A stretch of 55,241 nt of DNA from a virus, in the IMG/VR virus record IMGVR_UViG_3300032282_001003, positions 1 through 55,241 of that record; one strand, 5' to 3'. The notes under the pieces are model-generated. The model worked only from the letters and a program-made list of their open reading frames with translations. It ran no database searches and was not told where the DNA came from. This document shows positions 40,142 through 50,900 of this stretch, piece by piece (the stretch's first letter is position 1; the number at the start of each line of letters is the position of its first letter). The translations under genes and the position numbers were made by a program.

Positions 40142-41833
40142 ATGGACATCGGACAAGCCAATGATGTGATGGACAGCCTTGCGCTGATGCCTGATGCTTC
40201 GCTGCAACAATATGCGCAGATGCACAAAGACGACCCGTATGTGATGTCGCTGGCATTGAGCGAGAGCAACCGCCGCAAGAAAATCCGTGCCGCGCAGCAG
40301 GCGCAGGGTGGGCAGATGCCCCAGCCCAAGGTAGTCGATCAGGCAATCCAAGGCATCAACCCACCTCCGCCGCAACCGCAGCCCCCACAGGGCATGCCCC
40401 AAGGCGCACCGCAGCAACCCCCTCCTCAGCAACAATTGCCGGAGCAACAAGGCGTTGCGCAGTTGCCTGCGCCCAATATGCAGCAAATGGCTGACGGCGG
40501 TATTGTTGGGTACGCAGACGGCGGTGACGTTGAGTACAAGTATGTGCGCGATCCTTCCGGGCGCGTGGTGCGCGTTCCTGTTGATAAGTCCGAGAAGAAA
40601 GCTGGCCTTTTAGACTCGTTGAAAAGTTTGTGGGAATACTCAAATCGCAACGCAGCCAGTCCTGCGGTTGCGGCTCCTCCCCCGCCGCCTTCTGCACCCC
40701 CACCGCCTCCGGCAGCACCTTCGCCACAAGCAGCTAGTGCACCTCCGCCCCCACCACCGGCGGCACTAAATCGTCCGGGCCAAATGACTACGGCTAATGA
40801 TCCGCGTGTAGCTGCGCTTAAAGCTCCCCCAACGGGCCCTGCGGCTGGCCCTGCTTCTACGGGCGGCGCAGGTATTGCTTCGTTGGTCACTGACCCGGCA
40901 CAAGCGGCCAAACAACTGGCTGACATCCAAGCTGCGCAGAAAGTCGAAGTGCCGCCAGAGCTTCAAAGTAGGATTGATTCCTTTGGCGAAAAACGACGTA
41001 GCGCACTTGATGCAGAAGAAGCACAACGCCTGAAAGACATCGAGGCTGCTGGCACCGCTTTCTCCGATCGTGAAGCGCGTCTCAAAGAAAAGCAAGGCCG
41101 TATCGACGCGCAGGAAAAAGACCTTGGCGCAATGGCTTTGATGCAGGCTGGTTTTGCCATGATGAGCGGGACTTCCCCACACGCACTGGCCAACATTGGC
41201 GCTGGCGCTACTATCGGTATGAAGGCTTACCAAGAAGGTCTGGACAAGATCGAGAACGCCAAGGACAAACTGGACGATGCGTTTGGTCGTATCGAGGAGT
41301 TCCGTCGCAACGAGCAGATGATGAACGCCAAGGAAAAACGGAAGTACCTGCGTGATGTTGGCGACACTTTTGCCGAAGCCGAGAAAATGAGCGTCAGCGC
41401 AATCGAGAAAAGCTGGGGAGCCAGCCGGGATGATGCGCGTACTATTTACAGCGGCGTGTTGGCAAACAGTCGTGAGCTTGCAACACAGAAATTCCAAGCG
41501 GGCGAAAACGCAGCTAACCGGGCAAATACACTGGCTCAGACACGCCTTGCTGCGGAGCTACGTCCCAGCCCAACGGCTATGTACGAGTCGTTTGCTGATC
41601 CAAACAGTAAAGCCGCAAAAGGACTGGCCACTTACGCAGGAATAATGGGGCCAGAAGCCAAAGGGGAGCAGTCAATGATTAAGTACTGGAACTCTATGGA
41701 GGGCGGCTTAAAGCTCAACATGATGGCAAACTCCAAAGACCCAGACGAACGTGCCCGTGCTCAGGCTATTAAAGCCCAGCTTAAAGCCGCCAACCTACCC
41801 GGAGCAGTCCGCGTTCCAGACGCATTGCCTTAA
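40142..41833 (+). CDS. internal virion protein, proline-rich with coiled coils
   Basis: The protein has 563 residues. The N-terminal helices start MDIGQANDVMDSLALMPDAS. Two proline-rich linkers follow (near 80-105 and 178-215), and MADGGIVGYADGGD lies between them. A long coiled coil follows at about 265-440 (SFGEKRRSALDAEEAQRLKD and onward), with a membrane-like stretch AMALMQAGFAMMSGT near 330. This layout fits a core protein that forms part of the ejection channel. Confidence 0.76.
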   Translation: MDIGQANDVMDSLALMPDASLQQYAQMHKDDPYVMSLALSESNRRKKIRAAQQAQGGQMPQPKVVDQAIQGINPPPPQPQPPQGMPQGAPQQPPPQQQLPEQQGVAQLPAPNMQQMADGGIVGYADGGDVEYKYVRDPSGRVVRVPVDKSEKKAGLLDSLKSLWEYSNRNAASPAVAAPPPPPSAPPPPPAAPSPQAASAPPPPPPAALNRPGQMTTANDPRVAALKAPPTGPAAGPASTGGAGIASLVTDPAQAAKQLADIQAAQKVEVPPELQSRIDSFGEKRRSALDAEEAQRLKDIEAAGTAFSDREARLKEKQGRIDAQEKDLGAMALMQAGFAMMSGTSPHALANIGAGATIGMKAYQEGLDKIENAKDKLDDAFGRIEEFRRNEQMMNAKEKRKYLRDVGDTFAEAEKMSVSAIEKSWGASRDDARTIYSGVLANSRELATQKFQAGENAANRANTLAQTRLAAELRPSPTAMYESFADPNSKAAKGLATYAGIMGPEAKGEQSMIKYWNSMEGGLKLNMMANSKDPDERARAQAIKAQLKAANLPGAVRVPDALP

Positions 41834-41849
41834 TGGCATAATTAAAGTA

Positions 41850-41877
41850 CCCCCAGCAAGTTCGGCCTTGTTGGGGG
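41850..41877 (+). promoter_or_regulatory. strong hairpin ahead of the giant gene
   Basis: CCCCCAGCAAG, loop TTCGGC, CTTGTTGGGGG: an 11-bp stem with one wobble. No U-run follows, so it is not a normal terminator. It may stabilise or process the mRNA of the 9.8-kb gene whose start (41912) has only a weak SD. Confidence 0.6.
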
Positions 41878-41911
41878 GACGTGATTTCTAGCCGCACAAT
41901 TTGGATGCATC

Positions 41912-44900
41912 ATGCCTTTAGCGCTACCTTTACCAGACGGTCGTTTTGTGACTATTCGGGAGGGCGAAACGCCCGAACAAACATGGGCGCGAGCGCAAAA
42001 GATGTATCCAGATGCGTTTGCTGCAAAGCAGGCACCAGCAGCACCGTCCGGTTCGGGAAGCTGGCTTGGCGATGTCGCCACAGCATTCAAACAAGGCGCG
42101 GTAGGGTCAACAAAAGCGTTGACTGATGTCCTTGGCGCACAGAATGCGGCGTCTGCTTCGTTGGGCGCAACGTCCGAAGCGTTGCAAAAAGACTACTCCG
42201 CAGCACGGCAGGCCGAACTACAGGCCCAAGCCGATCGCATGAAACAGGCCGAAGCCTCTGGTAGTACGTGGGAAGAAATCAAAGCTGGCTTGAAAAATGT
42301 GGCCGAAGCGCCCGCACAAGCTGCTGCGCAAGGACTTGGCTCCCTTGTGCCCTACGTCCCCACAATGTTCCTTGGCCCCCTAGCGGGAGCGTTGCGGCTT
42401 GCTAGGCCCACGGTGGCTGCGCTGGAGTCAATCAGCAGCGCCGCGCCTAAAGTTCTTGGCACCGCGCAGGGCATGGGCACGGTTAAAGGTGCGGTGTACG
42501 ACGCCGTTTTGCAGAAAGAAACCGAAGCTGGCGTGTCGCCCGAGGTGGCCAAACAAAAGGCAGAAGCCGCACAAGACTACTTTGGAAAGAACGCAGACCA
42601 GATATTGCTTGGCGGCGGGCTGGGGTATTTGGCCGGTAGCAGCGGCGTTGAGCGTCTACTGACTAAGCCGGGTGTTGCAGCCGCGCCACAGGGGCTTGCC
42701 CGTCGTATCGGTACGGCTGCTGGTGAGGAGTTTATTACTGAGGGCCCGCAAGGCGGGCAAGAGCGGCTTGCCGCAAACTTGGCACAACAGCGTGCCGGGT
42801 ACGATGTCCCAACAATGCAGGGCGTCATTGGCGCAGGACTGCAAGAAGGACTGACAGGTGCGCTCACGGCAGGGCCGGTGGCAGCTTTGCGTGGGCCGCA
42901 GGCCGCAACTACCAAGACCCCCCAGCAGACAGAAGTCGAGCAAGCCCGTGCTGAGGAAGAGGCGCGGCTCCAGAAAGACCGGGAGTACAAGGCAAGCCCT
43001 GCCTACTTGCAAGACGTTGTTGCGCAGTACGAAGATTTGGCCCAGCAAAAGAAAGACTTGGTTGGCCAGAAGAAAAAAATTGAGAAGGGCTCCCTCACCG
43101 AGGACGCTGACAAGGCGTTCAACAAAGACATCGAGACCCAACTCAGTGCGCTGCAAAAGAAGATTAACCCGTTGGCCAAGGACTACTACCAAGCCAAGTC
43201 CTATGTCACCCAGCAGGCAAAGCAAGCTGAACTTGCTGGCATGACTCCGCAGGAGTACATGCTGCAACAGATGGGCGTAAAGCCCTCAGCCGCCAAAGTA
43301 GAACCTGAGAACGAGTGGGTTACGCTGGCTACTCAAAACAAACCTGCCAAGGTTGAGCCTTCGGACGTAGAAAAATACATGCAGGGGCAGTTCCAAGCGG
43401 CCCAAGGACTGGTCAACGATCCGGGCGGCTACGCAGACTACATGATGCAAGACCCCCAGATGGCTGCACAAATTGTGCAGAACCGTTTGAAAGTTCCGGG
43501 GCTATCCGCTTCAGAAAACAACCTGCTCCTGTCGGGCATTTCTTTGCGTCTCAAGGAACAAGAGAAGGTTGCGCAACGTGCAGCCAAACAGGAACTTGGC
43601 CAGCGTCAAGCAGACCTGCAATCACAAAAGCTGACCACGCCGGAAGACCAGATGGCGTTGTTTGCCCAGTCCACAGAGGATGTGGAGAAGCTGCGTGCCG
43701 AGGGCGAGACAAACTTTGACTACCTTGACCCAATGTTTGAGAAGGCGTTGTCGGGCAAGCAGCCGGTAGTCCAAGTAAGCGAGGCAGTTAAGCCCACGGA
43801 CAAGGCCCCCCTGATCCGTCAGCAAGTAGAAAGCCTGATGGAGACGGCTGACCAAGCCGACAAAGATTACCAGACAGCACGAAGCGCCAACCAGCCCGAC
43901 GCTGCCCGCAAAGCATACGAGCGCGGCAACCAAGCCATTGCGCAGATCAACACGCTAAGCAAAGAAGGCGGCGACTACGCCCGTGAGTTCTTGTCCGCAC
44001 GCCGAGCACAGAACAACGCAATGGCGCAGCTTGGTGATATTACCGAGCAGCTACGTACTGGCCAGACGCTGGGCGGTACCAACAAAGAGATGGCCGCTTC
44101 TACCGAGCAGTCACTGACAAACAAAGCCAACCAAGTCCGCGCACAACTTGTTGCTGCCACGCTACAAGAAGCAGCTATCCACCGCCGTGCCGCAGGTAAC
44201 CCTGCGCTCACCTATGACGAAGCCATCAAGGCCGCGTCTGTAGTTCATGATGCCGTCAACGACTGGGTGGAGCGCTCGAAAGTAAAGAATACGCAGCCCA
44301 CGTATGAAGACGTTGTTGTGCAGCCTGCGCAGATGCGCGCAGACAAGATTGTCCGCCCTGCCGTAACAGAGCGTCGTCAGGTGTCTCCGGGCACACAGGC
44401 AATCAGCCCAGCAGAAGCCAAGCACTTCCAAGCCCGCGTGCTTGCAGCACGTAACCAACTGATTGCGCCCCCGCAAGGATTAGGCCGTCGCATTGAGACT
44501 GGCATACTGAAACGCCAGTTTGCTGCACAAGAAGCAGCCAAGACAGCCGAGGCCCGTGGAGAAACTGCCACCACGCTGGCAGGTGAGTTACGCCGTCTTC
44601 GTGAGTATGTTCTGAATAAAGTAGACAAGGTTTTGCAGACGGTTGACTTACCAGAAGGCGGTGCCCGTGTTGTTGGTGGCCCCGATAAATACGGACGTGA
44701 TGAGCGCGGCGTTCTTAGGGAAGAAGGTTTGCGGGAGTTGATGGAACGAGCGCGGGATGTTTTGGATACCGGTACTCCGTCCCGTATGTTGATTGACGCT
44801 ATTGAAGCGCAAGCGGACAGGTTGTTGCGTGGCGAAGATTTAGGAACCACGACTGTTACCCGCACGGTTGTAACAGACCAAGGCCGTAAGGTTGCAAGAA

Positions 44901-47900
44901 CACGGGAAGGCGAGGAAGCATCACCCGTAATGGTTATCCGTGGGCGTAAGTTTGGGCAGGTTGCAGAGGAAGAGGCGCGTGCCCCAGAAAGCCGTTACAC
45001 GGAAGAACTACGTGCAGGTTTGCGTGCATACCAACAAGGGCAAGGACTTGATTTTGAGGCTGGCAGAACACAAGGTTCTGCGCGTTTAACAGAAGAACAA
45101 CGAGCGGCATTGGCACAACAGGGTTTTGATTTTGTTGCGCCCAGCAAAGGTGTAGCCGCAAAACAGATGTCTGCGGAAGAACAGCAGCAACTTGAAGCAA
45201 GTAAACAGCGGCAAGCTGTAAAACAAGCGCAAGCACAGCAATCTTTATTCCCAGAAACCAACGAAGAGTTCGGTTACATCCGTGCCACTGCGGCCAACTT
45301 CGCCAAGTCGCCGCGCATGAAACCTGTGTGGGAAGCGCTGGACAAAGCCCGCGCCCTGTTCAAGAAGACCGAAGCCGCTCGTGCGCAGCGTAGTGCCACG
45401 GTAAAAGCACGCACGCGTGAGTTGGAGAACTTGCAGTCGCGCATTGAGAACATTACCAAGAGCGCTGAGTTCATTGCTGCCCGTCAAGAAAAGTGGACTG
45501 CTGAGCAGTTGGCAAATACTTTTGCGGCTGAAAAAGGCAAGGGCTTGAGCCCGACAGAACGTACCGAGCTTATTAAAGACGCTTTGAGGACAGTGAGCGA
45601 AGGTCGCCGCCTTGATGATTTGGACAATCGCTTGCTTGGTTTCATGCAGGACACCAACAAAGAAATCAGCGATGCTGCCAAAGAAATGCATGAGAAGACC
45701 GCGCCGCTACGTGACGCGGTAGCGGCTATTAAGAAAGCGATGAAGACATCGCCCGTGGTGACGGCTGAAGAAAAAGCAATGCTTGCCCATGAGGATGAGA
45801 TTAAAAAGCAACGCGGCGAATACCAGCGTGCTACAGAGCAGGCGATTGCAACAGCACGCAAGGACATGGAAACCGCACGCGCTGAGTTGCTTGACCCCTT
45901 GATTAAACAAACGTCCGATGCACTGGCCAAAGCTGAGTCCACGCTGACCAAAGAAAAGAAAGCGTTGGAAAAGTTCAAGGCAGATTTTGAGGGCCCGGTT
46001 GAAGGTAGCCCGCAAGTCAAAAACGAAATCAGAACCTACTTCCTGTTTAAGATCGAAGAAAAGCAAGACGTTATTGCGGACTTGACCGGGCAGATTGAAA
46101 AGCAGAAAGACGATCTGGAAGCTTTGGTTGCGCAACGTTACGAGGAGATGGATGGGGCCGCTGCCGTAGCGCAGGCCATGCTGGACAAAAACGTCAAGAC
46201 CGAGCGCACATGGTTGGAGATGTTGGAAGCCCAGTTGGCGTTTGTCCGTGGCGATGACGTGCTCAAGAAAGCAAGCTCGTATCCGTTTGCTGCGGAGCGT
46301 GCCCGCATAAACGCCAAGAATCAAACGCAGGTGGTTAAGGCCGCAGAGAAGCGTGCTGAGGAGTTCAAGGCAGCAGCCAAGACCCAGCAGCAGGAGATGG
46401 AAGCGTTTTGGCAAGACAATCTTGGCGGCGAAGGTATCAAGGTTGCCCGCAAGAAAATTGGCGGCGAACAACGCAAAGCGTACGAAAAAATTGAAACCGA
46501 TATTGCCAAGCAAAAAGAAAAAATTGCAGATATTGAAGCGGCGCTTGAAGGAACTTTGACAAAGCGCGATCGCAACGCCAAAGAAACCGCGCTCAACAAA
46601 GCAAACGAAGCTCTGACAGCTTTGCAAAAAGAAGAGCGCGAGTTCTCCACACGTTTCTACGAAGTATCCAAAACACTGACCAAGGAAGAAAAAGAAGCCA
46701 AGCGTTTGCAGGAAGCAGGCATCCAGTCCGCAATGCGTCTGGATAAGATTGAGCGTAGCGACTTGGTTAAAAACGCCCAGACAAAACTGCTGGCTGACCA
46801 GATTGCAGATCGCCTTGTGCAGTTGGAAGAAGTTCCCGGCTCCAACGACATTGATGAACTTAGAAAAGTACTTGATAGCGACAAGGCCACTGAAAAAGAA
46901 ATTATCAACGCCCAAGTACGTATTGGGTTGTTGCAAGAAATAAAAGCGTTGGAAGCACAGGAAGAAGTACTGAGCGAAGGTAAGCCACGCAGGAAACAAG
47001 GCCCCGCTACCACGCTTAGCAGCAGTGCTTTGGCCAAAGGCAAACCGTTGCGTACTGGGTTTGTTAAGGTTTTGGAAAAAACATCCGAAGCCATGCGTGC
47101 TGAAAAAGAAAGCGGTACGTACGGCGAAGAGCGCTTTACTGGTAGTGATCTTGAGGGTGCCAACTTATTCTTTGGTGGCGAAGATCGTTTCTTCTCACGC
47201 GGCAAACCTGCTGAAGGCCAGACAGTTGCGTCGCTCAAAGAAGAACTGCGTCAAGTCATGGGTGAAAGTGTTACAAGCCGTGGCAACGTAAAAATCTACC
47301 AAAACGTAGAGGACTACATACAACAGCAAAAACCCGAACTGCAAGCCGCGCTTCGTCAACAAATTCCATCAGATGCTAAAGGTTTTGCAAAAGGGAATAA
47401 AGCTGTTTTGTTTGCTGAGAATATTGGTAAGGGGCATGGGCTGGGCGTGCTGCTCCACGAAATCGGCGTACACGTAGGTTTTCGCAGCTTCTTTAACGAA
47501 GGCCAATACAAGGCGCTGGTCAACCAAGTCAAACAATGGGCAAAGCGTACTGACGGCTCCATCGAAGAAAAAGTTGGTAAAGCCGCGCAACGTCGCGTTG
47601 AAATGGCAAACACAGAAGCGTCGCAAGTTGATGATGAGTTGCTGGCCTACGCCGTAGAAGAAGCCGTACAAATGGGTGTTAACCCACAAGGTGTTAAAGG
47701 CGGTTCAGCGTTGCGCAACTGGTTGAACATGGTTGTTGCGGCGTTCAAGAAAGCGCTAAACGCTTTTGGTATCAATCCAACAAACTTACAAGCAGGCGAC
47801 TTGGTTAACTTTGCCTATGGCTGCGCCCAGTTGGAACTCAAAGGAACATGGCACGGCACAGGCGCTAAATTCGATCAGTTTGATTTTGCGTACATGGGCT

Positions 47901-50900
47901 CCGGCGAAGGTGCGCAGGCGTATAGCTGGGGCACGTATCGTGCTCAACGCAAAGGTATAGCAGAAAATTATCGAGATACAGAAGCAAGAAAACAAAAAAG
48001 GGTGTGGGGACAACTTCCAGAAATAGTTGCGTGGAAAAAAACCCAAGAGCCAACTTTTGATGGGCACACCGCAGAAGAATTTTTAAATTTTGCACGAGAC
48101 AAAACAAACAAAAATAAAAAACTTGGTGAAATACCGCACAAATATGCACACACAGTTGCAGAAATATTGGAAACTATTGATCGTGTTCGTGATGGAGATT
48201 TTACTTTTTATAGTACTGTGTCTCCCGCAGCACAATGGGGGGACGTGCTAGAAATGTATGAAAACGGGCTTGATGAGGGCTACCACCCACTTGACCCTGA
48301 TGAAAAAGTTTTTCTTAGTAGCTTGAATTTGGCAAAACTGGGAATACCAAGCAATGAAATTTTGTACCGAGGGCGTCAGTGGGTGGACGCGTGGTTGGAA
48401 AGAGACGACCCCACAAAATATGCCGCAGCAGATGTTTTACATTGGCTACGACACAAAAACCAAGACGCCGTAACTCCAAAAACAATAGCCAAAGCTATCG
48501 AAGAAACTACTAAAAATGCAGAAGAAATTGTTCAACTTTTTGCTGACGAGCCTAACGGCGGTATGTACAAAGACGCACAACAGTTTTTAAAAGGCGTTGA
48601 ACAATTAAGCGCAGAAGACTTTACTTTTAATCCACCCACTGCGCCGCCAATACCAGAACCTACTGGGTATATGGTGCGCACGTTGCACACACGCCCAGAA
48701 AACACATACTTATTGTGGGATGAAAAAGTTGAAAAACAACCTGCGCATGTTTATGACGCGTTGAAAAAACTTTATGAAGATATGCCGCTTACTTTACGGC
48801 AAAAGTTTTTGATGTTGCTTCAGTTAAAAGGTGCTACTGGCGCAGAGTTTTATGAAACGCTTGCGGCTACTGTTGAAAGCAAACAACTAGCATCGCGGGT
48901 AATGGCGGAGTACGGCATATCGGGTAATAAGTATTTTGATTACAGCCGCACCAATAAAGATTTGAGTAAACGCCGTTATAACTACGTTGACTTTTTCGAC
49001 AAAGACGAAGGTGCTCAGATTATTGCGCACAACATTGAACCTGTTGGAACAGACAAGGATGTGATATTCCTGTCCCGCAAAGCCAAGTACAACAACCCTG
49101 AGTTTGAGGACGCCAGCAAGGTCACCAGCCGCATCGTTGCGCAGAACCGTTCGTGGTACGACAACATAAAAGCTAATGCTACCGGGCTGGCTTTTGAGAC
49201 ACAGCTTGTTGATCGCTTCGCTGGCTTTGAGCGCTTGGCCAAGTACATGGAGCCGCTCAAGGGCACCCAGATGATGTTCTATCTGCGCCAGTATGACCAG
49301 CGCATGAACCTTGTGTCCCAGTCCGTAGGCAACGGTGCGCCAGCTCTTGTGGAGAAACAGCGCAAGGACGGCCAGATTGAGCGCATTGTTGAGAGCAAGG
49401 AGGGCGCAAGCCTTTCGGGCGTGGTCAACACGTTGAAAGACGCCAAGCAGTACATTGGTAATGGGGAGGCTGTGAACCAGATGTTCACCACATATCTGGC
49501 TGCGCTTCGTGCCGACAACAAAGGCATTGACTCGTTGAACTTTGGCAAAGACAAGAACGGCAACCCGATTGTTACGCAGGCTGATCTGGACAAAGTTAAA
49601 AAGCTGGTCGATGGCAACAAAGACTTGAAAGCCGTCTTCAACAAAGCCCGCAGCGAGTACAACGAGTACAACCGCAACCTGATTAAGTTCCTTGTGGATA
49701 CCGGGGCGCTTGACCAAGACACCGCAAACAGGCTTGTCCGCGAAGACGATTACATCCCGTTCTATCGTGAGCGCAATGGTGTTGCCCAGTTGCTCATTGG
49801 TAGCGAGTCGCCCATCTACATTGGCAGCATCAAGGAGCAGCCGTACTTGCAAGAGTTGGTTGGCGGTGAGCAGCCTATCCTTGACTTCATGACTAGCTCG
49901 GTGCAGAACACCAACCTGTTGGTGGACATGGGTATGCGCAACCTTGCTACCAAGAACGCCGTCATGGAGTTGGTTGACTTGAAAGCTGCAACGCTGGTCA
50001 AGAAAGCTTCCGGCCCCGATGTGGTCAAGTTCAAGATCGACGGCGGTGAGCGCTACGCAATCATGCACACCGAGAAGGTAAAGATCGGCAACAAGGAGTT
50101 TGAGACAGGTGTGCCCGCCGACATTCTGGTCAAAGGCATGGAAGGTATCCCCACCCAGATGCCGTTCCTGCTCCGCGCTATGGCTGTCCCGTCGCAACTT
50201 TTGCGCAAAGGTATTGTGCTTAGCCCGCTGTACCAAGGCAAGCAGTTGTTCCGTGACTCGTTGGCCGCTCCCATCATCTCGGGCGCTGACTTTTTGCCTG
50301 TCATAGGCGCACTGAAGGAGCTACGCGGCCCAGCCAAACGTGATTTGGAGAAGCGCGGCATTGTGGGCGGGCAGCAGTTCAAGGGCACCAGCGAGGACTT
50401 GAGCAAAATCCTGCGCGACATTGCTGATGACAAGCCGGGCTGGATGCAGGCTTTGGGCAAGCTGGAGTCTGCTGGTATGGAGGCCGATGCGCTTACCCGC
50501 CGTGCCCAGTACAACAGCTACATTGAGCAGGGGCTGTCCGAGATGGAAGCTACGCTGATGGCGCTGGAGTCCATGAACTTCAACAAACGCGGCGCTTCCC
50601 CCAGCATCCACGTAGCCAACGCCTTGATTCCGTTCTTCAATGCGCAGATTCAAGGTCTGAACGTGATGTACAAGGCCATGACTGGCAAGATGCCGTTCAA
50701 TGACAAACTACGCATTCGGGAGAAGATGTTGCAGCGTGCCGCCCTCATGGCGGGTATTACTCTGGCCTACGCCGTACACATGGAGGACGACGAAGCCTAC
50801 AAGAACGCCACGCCTGACCAGAAGTATGGCAACTGGTTTGTGCGAGTGCCGGGTGTGGACGAGCCTGTGCGCTTGCCTGTGCCGTTTGAGGTTGGCTATC

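Noticed and set aside
45707-46999. 430-codon leftward ORF opposite the coiled-coil part of the giant gene
   Set aside because: Phe/Leu/Cys-rich translation typical of antisense reading of Lys/Glu/Ala-rich coding sequence.
48887-50236. 449-codon leftward ORF opposite the giant gene
   Set aside because: It is the complement of a highly conserved coding region. Its protein has no motif and lacks a plausible SD. It is open only because of codon bias on the other strand.
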